A DNA stretch of 64,000 bases from Thermosipho atlanticus DSM 15807 (GCF_900129985.1 NZ_FQXN01000002.1:248001-312000), one strand, 5' to 3'; counted from the stretch's first letter, positions 34,518 to 44,305 are shown. Translations and numbers: made by a program. Notes: generated by a model from the sequence alone, not told the origin.

Positions 34518-35816
34518 TTAACTTCCTCCAAGTTTCTCCCACAATCTTTGTGAGACTTTTCTAGCTTCTTTATAAATTTCATTGACATCATCTGTGGGAA
34601 CCGTTATTTTGTAATTATCCATTAGCAATTTACCATTGACAATCACATGAGATGGTCTGAAGTTATCGAACAAGCCAAAAACAACATGTCCATAAGCGTT
34701 TTCCTTATTAATAGGTGTGGGTGGAATATATGGAACAATTATTAAATCAGAGGCATACCCTGGTTGTATTTTTCCTAACTTGATTCTAAGTAATTTGCTT
34801 GCTATTTCGTATGTATTTGATATAGAGTATTTTAGATCATCTAACGAGAATGCAAGAGGGGATTTACCTTTTAATTTCATCGAGAAAAATAGATTTAGTA
34901 ATTCTCTTGCCAAGTTAAATCCTAAACCATCATTACCTACTATCGTTTTTACATTATGTTTCTTCATTTTTTTGTAATCTGGAAGACCAACTGCGTTATT
35001 CATATTAGAAGAAACATTTAAAGCAACATAACAGTTATTTTTACTGATGAGTTTAAGTTCCTCCTCAGTAACGTGAACACAATGTGCAAGAATAGAATTC
35101 TCTCTAAGTAGGCCAAATTTATTCAAGCGGTTTATAACTCGCATTCCATATTTTGACAGTGAATCTTCTACATCATCTATACTTTCTGCCGTGTGAATAT
35201 GAATAGGTCCTTTGTAAAGTTCGGATATTTTTTTTAAAGTTTCATCAGATAAGCTTAAAGATGCATGTAATCCAAATAATCCTGCATACATATCAGAACT
35301 ATTTTCATTTAAAAATGAAAGATTTTCTTGGATACATTCTTCTACGTTGAATCTGTCACTTGTTTCAAAACAAAAAATTCCTCTTAATCCTATTTCATCA
35401 CACAATGCTTTCCTTAGTGTATTTAAACTTCCCTTAATTTGTTTTCCACTTGCATGATGATCTATAATTGTTGTTACGCCATTTTTAATAAATTCAATTC
35501 CTGAAACAAGAGCACTAAAATAATTTTCAGTTTCGCCAAGCTTTGAGTCAAGTTTCCACCATAGCTGGTTTAAGATATCTTTGAAGTTTGTGGGATTAAA
35601 TGGCAGGCTCAATCCTCTTGCGAAAGCTGAGTAAATATGTGTGTGTCCAATAACTAAACCCGGCATTACAAAATTTCCGTGGGCATCAATTACATACGAT
35701 GCACCTGGAAATTTTTCCATACTTCCAATTTCAATTATTTCTTTATCGAATAATATATAATAATTTTCATAAAAATTATCAAAATCGAATATGTTAGCAT
35801 TAATTATAGCTTTCAT
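34518..35816 (-). CDS. ssnA: SsnA-like amidohydrolase (putative aminohydrolase)
   Basis: A 432-aa metal-dependent hydrolase of the TIM-barrel amidohydrolase superfamily. Metal and catalytic residues show as GHTHIYSAF, HIHTAE, LAHCVHVTEEE and GNDGLGFN. SsnA is part of the enterobacterial ygeW-ygeY-hyuA-ygfK-ssnA island, and relatives deaminate guanine or other purine-like rings. ATG 35816 is 8 nt after GGAGG; TTG 35819 is an alternative. It lies directly behind hyuA and ahead of the secreted unknown protein. Substrate is inferred from context. Confidence 0.85.
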   Translation of the reverse strand: MKAIINANIFDFDNFYENYYILFDKEIIEIGSMEKFPGASYVIDAHGNFVMPGLVIGHTHIYSAFARGLSLPFNPTNFKDILNQLWWKLDSKLGETENYFSALVSGIEFIKNGVTTIIDHHASGKQIKGSLNTLRKALCDEIGLRGIFCFETSDRFNVEECIQENLSFLNENSSDMYAGLFGLHASLSLSDETLKKISELYKGPIHIHTAESIDDVEDSLSKYGMRVINRLNKFGLLRENSILAHCVHVTEEELKLISKNNCYVALNVSSNMNNAVGLPDYKKMKKHNVKTIVGNDGLGFNLARELLNLFFSMKLKGKSPLAFSLDDLKYSISNTYEIASKLLRIKLGKIQPGYASDLIIVPYIPPTPINKENAYGHVVFGLFDNFRPSHVIVNGKLLMDNYKITVPTDDVNEIYKEARKVSQRLWEKLGGS

Positions 35817-35821
35817 CAATA

Positions 35822-37114
35822 TTACCTCCTGATAAATTTTCCAAGGGGTGAATTTAATAATTGATTGTCTATCACTAAAATTCCATCTTTAATCACTTTT
35901 TCGATTTTTCCTTTGACTTTCATATTTAAGAAAAGATCGTAGTCGGCTTTTGTATGACTCTCTACTATTTTTCCGTTATAATTAGGATTGAAAATTACGA
36001 TATCAGCATCAGCCCCTGGGAGTAGTGTTCCTTTTTTAGGATATAGACCGAAAAATTTTGCGGGGTTTATTGTAAATCTATTGATTATTTTCTCACCAAA
36101 TAACGAAAACATTAATACGAATGAATGTTCAATTCCTCCAATTCCCATGGGAAGATTTCCTGTTTTCTTTTTTCTCTTATCTTTCTTATTAAATGAGCAA
36201 TGATCAGTGCCAATTGAAAAGATATTGTCAATGTTTGCTTTCAGTTTTTCTTTTTCAATTTTACTTCTAAGAGGAGGTGTCATGGCGTATAGATAAGCAT
36301 TTTTTCCATTGTATACTTCGTCATCAAAATAAAAATAATGTGGGCAGCTTTCAAAAAATAAATTCTTGTTATGAATTTCTGTAAATTTATTTTTAACTTC
36401 TTCAATTGAAGTTCCACAAGTTGTATGCACAATATAAGCGGTTCCTTTTGTTTGATAAATAAATTCAGAAATTTTAATTATTTCAGAAATTTCAGAAATT
36501 TCTGGTCTTGCTTTCGAATGGAGATTAATTGGAACATTTTCAACTATCATATCTTCATTTTCGGCATGAATTAAAATTGGCACGTTATATTCTCTTGATT
36601 TTTCAAATAGTTTATACAACAGTTTATCAGAGGTTCTTCTTTTACTAGAAGAATAAGCAGTAAATACTTTTATAGACCTTGTTCCTAGTTTTTTTGACAT
36701 TTTAAACAATGTATCTAAATCACCATTGAACTGACCAAGAGTAACGTGGAAAGAAAAATCTGTTCTTGAATTTTTGGCTGCTTTTAATCTTCTATTAAAA
36801 GCTTCTTCAAGTTGCTCAAGAGAATTTATTGGATCTAAAAAGTCAATTATTGTAGTTACACCACCAAATAAAGCAGAAATACTCCCACTCTTGAAATCAT
36901 CGATAGATGTATATTTTCCAAGATTTAATTCGAAATGTACATGTGGATCAATAAAACCGGGAAGGACAACCTTCCCGGTTGCATCAATTTCTTTTTTGCA
37001 TTTTTGATAATTTGTTGATAAGTCAACGATTTTTCCTGCATTGATATATACATTTAAATGGATGAAAATTCCATCCACAAATACCTTTCCGTTTATAATG
37101 CCAATGTCATGCAT
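35822..37114 (-). CDS. hyuA: D-hydantoinase/dihydropyrimidinase family cyclic amidohydrolase
   Basis: 430 aa. The binuclear metal site is visible: DPHVHFE (two His), the carbamylated Lys in TRSIKVFTAYSS, His in ILIHAENED and in YIVHTTCGT, and Asp in IGTDHCSF. It opens cyclic amides (hydantoins, dihydropyrimidines) to N-carbamoyl acids. Together with the YgeW and YgeY homologues it forms the core of the purine/uric-acid breakdown island. Its ATG lies within TAATGCATG just after the ygeW stop, so it is translationally linked. Confidence 0.9.
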   Translation of the reverse strand: MHDIGIINGKVFVDGIFIHLNVYINAGKIVDLSTNYQKCKKEIDATGKVVLPGFIDPHVHFELNLGKYTSIDDFKSGSISALFGGVTTIIDFLDPINSLEQLEEAFNRRLKAAKNSRTDFSFHVTLGQFNGDLDTLFKMSKKLGTRSIKVFTAYSSSKRRTSDKLLYKLFEKSREYNVPILIHAENEDMIVENVPINLHSKARPEISEISEIIKISEFIYQTKGTAYIVHTTCGTSIEEVKNKFTEIHNKNLFFESCPHYFYFDDEVYNGKNAYLYAMTPPLRSKIEKEKLKANIDNIFSIGTDHCSFNKKDKRKKKTGNLPMGIGGIEHSFVLMFSLFGEKIINRFTINPAKFFGLYPKKGTLLPGADADIVIFNPNYNGKIVESHTKADYDLFLNMKVKGKIEKVIKDGILVIDNQLLNSPLGKFIRR

Positions 37115-37116
37115 TA

Positions 37117-38106
37117 TTAAAATCTTCCTCCCATTAATAATGCCATGACAGCTTTTGCAGTATGCAATCTGTTTTCTGCTTCGTCATAAACTACTGAATG
37201 TGGGCCATCTATTACACTATCAACTACTTCCTTTCCTCTATCTGCAGGTAATGCATGCATATAAATAGAATGTTTTTTGGTGAGTTTCATTAATTCTTCT
37301 GTACAAATCCAATTTTTGTGTTTTGCTTGTTCGGCTCTTATTTCATCAGGATTATCTGATACAAAGAATCCTCCCCAATTTTTTGGAATTACAACGTCTG
37401 CATCGACAAAGGCATCTTCCATTTTATGAGAAATTTCTAGTTTCCCACCATATTTTTCTGCGTTCTTTTTAGCTTGCTCTACAATTTCTGGCATAAGGTC
37501 AAAGCCTTCCGGATACGCTAGTGTTACATCCATTCCAAATCGTGTGAATAGTAAGATTTGAGATTGAGGAACAGATAACGGTTTAAGATGACTTTCAGCA
37601 TATGCCCAACTGATTCCAACTTTTAATCCTTTAAGGTTCTTTCCGAATTTTTCTTGAATTGTCATTAAATCTGCCAAAACTTGGAATGGATGATAAACAT
37701 CATCTTGTAAATTCATTACAGGAGCTTTTGAATGTTTAGCCATTTCTCTTATATATTTGTTCCCTTCTTTAAATTTACAAAATCTAATACCTATTCCATC
37801 ACCAAATCTTGAGAGAATAATTCCCGTATCTTTTGCTACTTCACCATGAGCGATTTGCATTTTATCAGGAGTTAGAAATATTCCTGTTCCGCCAAGTTGA
37901 GCAATTCCGGCTTGCATACTGTTTCTGGTTCTAGTACTTTCATCGAAGAAAATTAAGAATAGAGTTTTGTAGAGTAGATAAGGTGTTGGTACTCCATGGG
38001 TGAATTTGATTTTTAAATCTCTTGCTAGATCAAGCATTAATTCGATTTCATCATTTGTAAATTCTTGTGTAGTGATAAAATGTCTTCCTCTAAAAAATGT
38101 TGACAT
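37117..38106 (-). CDS. ygeW: YgeW-like carbamoyltransferase
   Basis: A 329-aa member of the aspartate/ornithine carbamoyltransferase superfamily. The carbamoyl-phosphate loop is ESTRTRNSMQAG and the second-substrate region is MHALPADRGKEV. The HALPAD text instead of the ornithine enzyme HCLP is as in YgeW, which is a knotted carbamoyltransferase of unsettled substrate. In catabolism it would run backwards, forming carbamoyl phosphate from an ureido compound, from which ATP could be made by carbamate kinase. No carbamate kinase gene lies in this operon. ATG follows GGAGGGA. Confidence 0.88.
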   Translation of the reverse strand: MSTFFRGRHFITTQEFTNDEIELMLDLARDLKIKFTHGVPTPYLLYKTLFLIFFDESTRTRNSMQAGIAQLGGTGIFLTPDKMQIAHGEVAKDTGIILSRFGDGIGIRFCKFKEGNKYIREMAKHSKAPVMNLQDDVYHPFQVLADLMTIQEKFGKNLKGLKVGISWAYAESHLKPLSVPQSQILLFTRFGMDVTLAYPEGFDLMPEIVEQAKKNAEKYGGKLEISHKMEDAFVDADVVIPKNWGGFFVSDNPDEIRAEQAKHKNWICTEELMKLTKKHSIYMHALPADRGKEVVDSVIDGPHSVVYDEAENRLHTAKAVMALLMGGRF

Positions 38107-38107
38107 C

Positions 38108-39319
38108 TTAATCCCTCCTTGATTTTAGTAAATTTACGATTGTTTTTGGGAAAGTAGCGTAAAATGCAGCAGCCTTAATAAGATGTTCAATCTCAACCTT
38201 TTCATTTGGAGCATGAGCATATTTTTCCTCCCCTGGACCGAAACCAACTGTGGGAATTCCGTATACTCCAGCGGTAACAGTACCGTTTGTAGAGAAAATC
38301 CATTTATCAATGAGTGGTTCCTTACCAAATACCTCCAAGTAATTCTCCTTTGCAGCTCGTACTATTAAGCTATCTTCGGGGAAAGACCACGATGGAAAGT
38401 ATTTTTCTGTTGGAAATACGAGACCTGTATAAGACGGTTTTTTATATTCTAATTCAATAATTTCTGCGTCTTCAACACCTGCTTTTTTAAATACATCTTT
38501 GATTTCGGCAAAAACAGTTTCTTTTGTTTCACCTTCCGTAATTCTTCTATCAATTTGAATTTCACACTCATCCGGTACTGCATTATGTGAAGGAGATTTG
38601 AAGAATATTTGGGAAACAACTATTGTTCCTTTTCCCAAAAATGAATCGCTTTTAAGTCTATCATTTAACTTTTCAATTTCATTAATAATTTTTGCCATTT
38701 TATAAATAGCATTAACGCCTCTTTCAGGTGCACTTGCATGAGCTGATAGACCAGTTGTTCTAATTCTAAATTCAATTCTTCCTCTATGACCTCTATATAT
38801 ATTGAGTGATGTTGGTTCTGTTATTACAACAAAGTCTGGTTTTATATTTTCTTTCTCTATCAGATATCTCCAACATAGCCCATCACAGTCTTCTTCCATG
38901 ACTGTTCCTGTAATATAAAGGGTAAAATCATCCATGAGATTAAGTTCTTTCAATATTTTTGCTCCATATACCATGGAACACATTCCGGCTTTTTGATCTG
39001 ATGCACCTCTTCCATATACCCATTTATCGTCAAATTCTCCACTAAATGGATCTTTTTCCCAAAGTTTTTCATTTCCGATATCCACAGTATCAATATGTGC
39101 ATCCATTGCAATTTTGTATTTACCATTTCCTATACGCCCAATTACATTTCCTAACCCGTCGATTCTTACTTCATCAAACCCTACCTTTTCCATTTCATTT
39201 TTGATTACTTCAATTACTTCTTTTTCTTCACCTGAATAACTTTTAGCTTTAATAAGAGCACTCATGAACCTTACAATGTCATCCTTGTATTTGTATGAAA
39301 GTTCCAATGCCTTATTCAA
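38108..39319 (-). CDS. ygeY: YgeY-like M20 peptidase/deacylase
   Basis: 403 aa. The M20 dimetal site appears as DAHIDTVD, GRGASDQKAG, MEEDCDG and EPTSLNIYRGHRG. M20 enzymes of the ArgE/DapE/AllC types remove acyl or carbamoyl groups. YgeY belongs to the enterobacterial uric-acid/purine island. TTG 39319 is chosen as the start, 8 nt after GGAGG; GTG 39328 lies inside the Shine-Dalgarno region. It is the first gene of the reverse operon, behind a TATAAT (reverse strand, 39349-39354). Confidence 0.88.
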   Translation of the reverse strand: MNKALELSYKYKDDIVRFMSALIKAKSYSGEEKEVIEVIKNEMEKVGFDEVRIDGLGNVIGRIGNGKYKIAMDAHIDTVDIGNEKLWEKDPFSGEFDDKWVYGRGASDQKAGMCSMVYGAKILKELNLMDDFTLYITGTVMEEDCDGLCWRYLIEKENIKPDFVVITEPTSLNIYRGHRGRIEFRIRTTGLSAHASAPERGVNAIYKMAKIINEIEKLNDRLKSDSFLGKGTIVVSQIFFKSPSHNAVPDECEIQIDRRITEGETKETVFAEIKDVFKKAGVEDAEIIELEYKKPSYTGLVFPTEKYFPSWSFPEDSLIVRAAKENYLEVFGKEPLIDKWIFSTNGTVTAGVYGIPTVGFGPGEEKYAHAPNEKVEIEHLIKAAAFYATFPKTIVNLLKSRRD

Positions 39320-39348
39320 TATAAACACCTCCTTTGTCTTTTGTTTGT

Positions 39349-39354
39349 ATTATA
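39349..39354 (-). promoter_or_regulatory. -10 box of the ygeY-preA operon
   Basis: TATAAT on the reverse strand, about 30 nt before the ygeY start. The -35 region is only a T-run (weak), so activation by a regulator is possible. Confidence 0.5.
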
Positions 39355-39476
39355 GTTTGTAATAATTTTAAAAAAAATATGAGAAAAAAAGCAAAATAAG
39401 AAAAAAAACAAAGATTTTTTCGAATATTCAGCAAAAATAGAAGTATTAGAAAAATTTAAAGTAATTAAATGTTGAG

Positions 39477-39504
39477 TTGACAAATAAGCATAATATGCTA
39501 AATT
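39477..39504 (+). promoter_or_regulatory. Promoter of tRNA-Ala
   Basis: TTGACA (39477-39482), 16-bp spacer, TAAATT (39499-39504) with TGC just before it (extended -10). Confidence 0.75.
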
Positions 39505-39516
39505 ATTATTTGTGTT

Positions 39517-39592
39517 GGGGCCGTAGCTCAGCTGGGAGAGCGCTACCTTCGCACGGTAGAGGCCGTGGGTTCAAATCCCATCGGCTCCACCA
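39517..39592 (+). tRNA. tRNA-Ala (anticodon CGC)
   Basis: 76 nt, with acceptor GGGGCCG/CGGCTCC, anticodon loop TTCGCAC giving CGC (codon GCG), and encoded CCA. It is a single forward gene between two reverse-strand operons. Confidence 0.97.
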
Positions 39593-39600
39593 AACAAAAA

Positions 39601-39636
39601 GCCCTCCAATATTTTTTGGAGGGCTTTTATTTTTTC
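39601..39636. terminator. Bidirectional terminator between tRNA-Ala and the serA-like gene
   Basis: GCCCTCC (39601-39607) pairs with GGAGGGC (39617-39623). T-runs follow on the forward strand and a TTTTTG tract on the reverse strand. Confidence 0.88.
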
Positions 39637-39651
39637 AATTGTTGAGAGTAT

Positions 39652-40563
39652 TTAAAGATTTTTGATTTCTTCAAGGATCTTATTGACAATTATTTGTCCA
39701 ACTCTCAATTGTGCTTCTACAGTTGAGGCTCCTATATGAGGTGTTACTACAACATTAGGAAGTTCTAGAAGTTTCTTTCTTAACTCATCTGTTGGAGGTT
39801 CTACTTCGAAAACATCAAGACCGGCTGCATAAACTTTACCAGAAACAAGGGCATCATACAAAGCTTTTTCGTCTACTACACCTCCTCTTGCTGCGTTTAT
39901 AATTATCACTCCATCTTTCATAGCATCAAAAGCTTCTTTGTTTATAAGATGTTTTGTTTGCTCATTTAGTGGGACATGAATTGTAATGATGTCTGATTCT
40001 TTGAAAATTCTTTCAAGCTCAACAATTTCGACATTAAGATCTGTTTCTTTTACAAAAGGATCATAAGCGAGAACTTTCATATCAAATGCAAGAAGTCGTT
40101 TTGCAACTTCTTTCCCAATATTTCCAAAACCAATAATACCAGCAGTTCTTTTGTATAATTCGTGACCTTTTAATTCTTTTTTTGTCCATTTTCCTTCTTT
40201 TAAATCTATTGTACCTCTTGCTATGTGTCTTGCACAAGCAATCATCAAACCAATAGCTAATTCAGCAACTGAAATACCATTTGCTCCTGGAGTGTTAATG
40301 ACTTTGATCCCTTTTTCTTTTGCTTTTTCAACATCAACATTATCAAGTCCAGTACCAGCTCTTGCAATTATTTTCAAGTCTGTTCCAGCTTCAATTACAT
40401 CGGCAGTTACTTTGGTTGCACTTCTAACAACAAGAACATTAATGTTAGGCATTTCTTTTATTAATTCTTCCTTTTCTAAATGTCCTTCAGTAACTTCATA
40501 TCCAGAAGCTTTTAATTTTTCCATTGCCAATTTATCAAGAGGATCATTAACATGAATTCTCAT
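39652..40563 (-). CDS. serA: D-3-phosphoglycerate dehydrogenase (short form)
   Basis: 303 aa, a D-2-hydroxyacid dehydrogenase without ACT or other regulatory domain. The NAD motif is [17 protein letters not shown]. The catalytic Arg/Glu/His lie in [22 protein letters not shown] and VVTPHIGAS. First serine step: 3-phosphoglycerate to 3-phosphohydroxypyruvate. It overlaps the aminotransferase gene by 4 nt (ATGA), so the pair forms a unit. Glyoxylate or hydroxypyruvate reduction is the alternative. Lack of ACT suggests no serine feedback. Confidence 0.88.
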   Translation of the reverse strand: MRIHVNDPLDKLAMEKLKASGYEVTEGHLEKEELIKEMPNINVLVVRSATKVTADVIEAGTDLKIIARAGTGLDNVDVEKAKEKGIKVINTPGANGISVAELAIGLMIACARHIARGTIDLKEGKWTKKELKGHELYKRTAGIIGFGNIGKEVAKRLLAFDMKVLAYDPFVKETDLNVEIVELERIFKESDIITIHVPLNEQTKHLINKEAFDAMKDGVIIINAARGGVVDEKALYDALVSGKVYAAGLDVFEVEPPTDELRKKLLELPNVVVTPHIGASTVEAQLRVGQIIVNKILEEIKNL

Positions 40564-41705
40564 TCTTTATTTACCTCCTTATATAGTACTTCTTGAGCGG
40601 CTTTTACACCTTTCCCGAATTCAACTTTGTAACCTAGTTCATTCAATGTAAATTCTAAAGCGGATATTCCTATAATTGTATCAAATATACTTAAATAACC
40701 TAAAGTAGATATTCTAAATATTTTTCCTTTAAGGTGTTCTTGTCCACCTGCAATAGTTACACCATATTTGTCTCTCATTATTTTTGTGAGTTTTTTGCCA
40801 TCAACGCCTTCTGGAACCTTCACAGCGGTTGCAACATTACCAGGACGTTTTGAAAAGAGTTCAAGTCCCAGTGCTTGGACAGCTGCTCTTGTAGCATCAG
40901 CTAACATTTTATGCCTCTTCCAGACATTTTCTATTCCTTCATTTTTGATTATATTTATAGCTTTCCTTAACATATAGATGAGGTTTACTCCTGGAGTCCA
41001 AGGATTGTCAGGATATTTTTTGTTATATGCCTTTAGATTGAAATAATATCTTGAGTTATTGGAATTTTCAACTAATTTCCAAGCTTTTTCATTAAGTGCA
41101 ATAAATGCAAGTCCTGGTGGGAGCATAACACCTTTTTGTGAACCACTTACAACTACGTCAATTCCCCATTCGTCCATTTTTAAGGGTTCAGCTAAAAGAG
41201 CACTTACAGCATCAGTAACTAATACAACATCAGTGTCTCTAGTAATTTTTGCAATTCCTTCTAAATCAATTACTGTACCAGTCGATGTTTCACTATAAGT
41301 TGTAAAAACAGCCTTAGCATCTGGGTGTTTTTCAATAGCCTCTTTAATTTGTTCTGGAGTGACAGCTTCACCCCATTCTAATTTTAATGATACAATATTA
41401 ATGTTGTAAGCTTCAGCAATTTCTCTCCATCTTTCACCAAATTTTCCAGCTTCTACAATAATTGCTTTGTCTCCAGGATTTAAAAGGTTTGAAACAGCCG
41501 CTTCTAATGCCCCAGTACCGGAAGAGAGTAGTGTAAAAACTCTGTTTTCAGTTTGGAATAAATATTTCAACCCTTCAAGAGTTTCTTCAAGAATACTAAC
41601 AAATTGCGGAGTTCGATGATGGATAGTTTCCTTTGCACCTTCTAAAAGAATATCAGAAGGAACTGGAGTTGGGCCAGGAGCCAATAAGTAGTTTTTCTTT
41701 ATCAT
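40560..41705 (-). CDS. Class V aminotransferase (serine/alanine-glyoxylate or phosphoserine type)
   Basis: 381 aa. PLP Lys lies in [12 protein letters not shown]. The N-terminal signature [14 protein letters not shown] and the [12 protein letters not shown] segment mark the alanine-glyoxylate/serine-pyruvate subgroup. Paired with the SerA-like dehydrogenase, it most likely performs the transamination step of serine synthesis, a pairing also known in other Thermotogae. ATG 41705 is 8 nt after AGGAGG; GTG 41714 lies in the Shine-Dalgarno. The gene is divergent from the aminotransferase-buk operon. Confidence 0.82.
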   Translation of the reverse strand: MIKKNYLLAPGPTPVPSDILLEGAKETIHHRTPQFVSILEETLEGLKYLFQTENRVFTLLSSGTGALEAAVSNLLNPGDKAIIVEAGKFGERWREIAEAYNINIVSLKLEWGEAVTPEQIKEAIEKHPDAKAVFTTYSETSTGTVIDLEGIAKITRDTDVVLVTDAVSALLAEPLKMDEWGIDVVVSGSQKGVMLPPGLAFIALNEKAWKLVENSNNSRYYFNLKAYNKKYPDNPWTPGVNLIYMLRKAINIIKNEGIENVWKRHKMLADATRAAVQALGLELFSKRPGNVATAVKVPEGVDGKKLTKIMRDKYGVTIAGGQEHLKGKIFRISTLGYLSIFDTIIGISALEFTLNELGYKVEFGKGVKAAQEVLYKEVNKE

Positions 41706-41907
41706 TTGATACACCTCCTATGATTTGATTAGATTACACATATATTTTAAATTAAATTAAAGAAATAGAAAATGGTATATTTCATTAATTTTTTTCAATA
41801 AAACCTTAAAAAATTAAAATTTTCAGTTAAAACTTAGAAATTTAGAGTTTTACTATTTCTAAAATATATTGTACACTTATTATAGAATATTTTCAATTGT
41901 TTTAAAA

Positions 41908-41966
41908 TGCAAAAAATTGCACGCAAAAAATTGCAAAATGCAAGAAATTGCATACAAAAAATTAGA
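41908..41966 (+). promoter_or_regulatory. Array of four 14-bp boxes, consensus TGCAAAAAATTGCA
   Basis: Boxes at 41908-41921 (TGCAAAAAATTGCA), 41922-41935 (CGCAAAAAATTGCA), 41939-41952 (TGCAAGAAATTGCA) and 41953-41966 (TACAAAAAATTAGA, weaker). They are arranged as two abutting pairs separated by 3 nt. Each is itself a palindrome TGCAA-n4-TTGCA. They lie in the roughly 305-bp gene-free gap between the divergent serine and amino-acid fermentation operons. The rest of the gap is AT-rich and shows no gene; an A-rich stretch (41967-41992) leads to the Shine-Dalgarno at 41999. This is likely an operator array for an unidentified regulator. Confidence 0.7.
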
Positions 41967-42010
41967 AAAAATAAAAAATAAAAAAATAAAAAATTTTTGG
42001 AGGTGTAAAG

Positions 42011-43246
42011 ATGAATTATAAAGAGAAATATTCGAGATTGGGGAAATCTCTGCGTTCATCATTGATCAGAGAGCTTTTGAAATATGCTTCTATTCCAAAT
42101 GCTATTTCATTTGGTGGAGGGGTTCCTGATCCTGAGACTTTTCCAAGGAGGGAATTATCTCAAATAGCAGCGGAAGTTATTGAAAAAGAATATGCTTATG
42201 TTCTTCAATACAGTACTACTGAAGGTGATCCTGAACTTGCGAAACAGATGATCAATTTACTTGAAAGGCTATATGGTTTTGATAATTTAAACGAGGATAA
42301 TATAATGTTTACAACAGGTTCTCAACAAGCTCTTGAGCTTGTTGGAAAAATATTTTTAGATGAAGATAGCATTGCTATTGTTGAGGATCCATTTTATTTG
42401 GGAGCAGCTAGTGCATTTAGAATGAGAAATGCTAAATTTATTCCTATACCTTTAGAGGATGATGGAATGAATGTTGACTTATTGGAGAAAAGATTGCATG
42501 AATTGGATAATAAGGGATTAATTCCAAAAGTTAAATTTATCTATGTGATACCAAATTTTCATAATCCTGCAGGGGTTACTGTTTCTTTTGAAAAAAGAAA
42601 AAAAATTATTGAATTAGCTGAAAAATATGATTTATTGATTTTAGAAGATGATCCATACGGACTTTTAAGATTCGAAGGGGAACATATCCCATCGTTTTTT
42701 AAATTAGCAGAAAGGGGTAGAGTTGTTCTTCTAAATACTTTCAGTAAAATTCTTGCACCAGGTTTAAGAATTGGAGCAGTGCTTGGAGATAAAGAAATAA
42801 TTAGAAAATTTGTTTTAGCAAAACAAGGAACAGATCTTTGTAGTTCAGCATTAACTCAAAGAATAGCTGCAAGATATCTTGAAAGATATGATCTTGTTCA
42901 GCAAATAGCTCCAACAATAAAATTATATAAATCCAAGAAAGATGTCATGATGAAAGCTTTTGATGAGTATTTCTCAAAGATAAATGGAATAAAATGGATT
43001 AATCCTCATGGTGGATTATTTACTTGGGTAACACTTCCTGAAGGTTTTGACACAATGGAAATGTTCGAAATTGCAAAGAAAAAATTAGTTTTTTATATTC
43101 CAGGTCAGGCATTTACACCTGATGATAGAGTTTCACCATCGATGAGGATGTCATTCTGCCTACCTTCACATGAAAAAATTATAGAAGGAGTGAAGAGGTT
43201 AAGTGAAGTAATTGTTGAATATGGTAAATCTAAGGGGTTGATATAG
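42011..43246 (+). CDS. PLP-dependent aminotransferase (2-aminoadipate/branched-chain/aromatic type)
   Basis: 411 aa, fold-type I, class I/II. It has the N-terminal signature SIPNAISFGGGVPDPETFP, YSTTEGDPELAKQM, and the PLP Lys in NTFSKILAPGLRIG. It resembles LysN/kynurenine-type enzymes with broad specificity. It is the first gene of the operon leading to the butyrate kinases and 2-oxoacid ferredoxin oxidoreductase. It should supply 2-oxoacids from branched-chain or aromatic amino acids. The ATG is 7 nt after GGAGG, and the stop overlaps the buk GTG (TAGTG). Four operator-like boxes lie upstream. Confidence 0.88.
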   Translation: MNYKEKYSRLGKSLRSSLIRELLKYASIPNAISFGGGVPDPETFPRRELSQIAAEVIEKEYAYVLQYSTTEGDPELAKQMINLLERLYGFDNLNEDNIMFTTGSQQALELVGKIFLDEDSIAIVEDPFYLGAASAFRMRNAKFIPIPLEDDGMNVDLLEKRLHELDNKGLIPKVKFIYVIPNFHNPAGVTVSFEKRKKIIELAEKYDLLILEDDPYGLLRFEGEHIPSFFKLAERGRVVLLNTFSKILAPGLRIGAVLGDKEIIRKFVLAKQGTDLCSSALTQRIAARYLERYDLVQQIAPTIKLYKSKKDVMMKAFDEYFSKINGIKWINPHGGLFTWVTLPEGFDTMEMFEIAKKKLVFYIPGQAFTPDDRVSPSMRMSFCLPSHEKIIEGVKRLSEVIVEYGKSKGLI

Positions 43247-44305
43247 TGTTAATTTTAGTGATTAATCCTGGATCTACCAGTACAAAAGTTGCTATTTTCG
43301 AAAACGAAAAGAAAAAAGTACAAAAAGTTTTGAAACATCCGGTAGGTGAATTAGAAAAATTTGACAATCTTATGGCTCAAAAAGAATTTAGGGAAAAAGC
43401 TATATTGGAATTTTTAAATGATGAAGGATATAAATTAGAAGATTTTGATGCAATAGCTTGTCGAGGAGGAGTTTTACCACCTTTAAAAAGTGGAACTTAT
43501 ATAGTCAATGAAGAAATGGTTAGATATTTAAAAGATAAATCTCGAGTTCAACATGCTTCAAATTTAGCTGCTGTTATTGGATATGAACTTTCTAGTGGAA
43601 AAATTCCTGTTTACATAACTGATCCGGTATCAGTTGATGAAATGATAAATGAAGCAAGAATTTCAGGGATTCCTGAAATTGAAAGATTAAGCCTTGCACA
43701 TGCATTGAATATAAAAGCAGTTGCAAGGAAAGTAGCATTTGAGTTGGGAAAAAAGTATGAAGAACTTAATATGGTTATTGCACATCTTGGTGGAGGCATT
43801 TCCGTGACAGCTCATGAAAAGGGAAAAATGATAGATGTGAACAACGCAAATGATGAAGGTCCTTTCAGTCCTGAGAGAACTGGGGAGCTTCCTGTTGGAG
43901 ATGTTGTAAAATTATGTTTTTCCGGAAAATATTCGCGCAATGAAATTAAAAAAATGTTTGTAGGAAAGGGAGGATTAGTAGCATATTTAGGGACTAACGA
44001 CATGAAAAAAGCCATTGAATTGTCTAAAAGTGATGAGCATGCAAAATTGGTCGTTGAAGCGATGGCGTATCAAATAGCGAAGGAAATTGGTGGAATGTGT
44101 GTAGTTTTGAAGGGGAAAGTTGATGCAATTGTCATTACTGGAGGAATTGCGAATAATTCTAATTTTGTTGAAAAAATAAAGTCTTACATTTACAAATTTG
44201 GGCCTATATTTACCATTCCTGGTGAATTTGAGATGGAAGCGCTTGCTTTGGGAGCTTTAAGAGTTTTAAAGAAAGAAGAACAAGCCTTAGTTTGGGGTGA
44301 GAAAT

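Noticed and set aside
39477-39665. A 62-residue forward reading frame containing the tRNA-Ala gene
   Set aside because: It is a chance frame through the tRNA and its terminator, without a Shine-Dalgarno.
41881-42000. Possible CRISPR array in the repeated GCAAAAAATTGC text
   Set aside because: The repeat units are only 14 bp, abut directly or by 3 nt, and have no spacers. This fits operator boxes rather than CRISPR repeats.
42011-43246. GntR/MocR regulator fused to an aminotransferase
   Set aside because: The protein begins within the aminotransferase fold, with no N-terminal winged-helix domain. It is an enzyme only.
44297-44305. GTG at 44297 as the ptb start
   Set aside because: It is part of the Shine-Dalgarno GGGGTGA; ATG 44306 has proper spacing.
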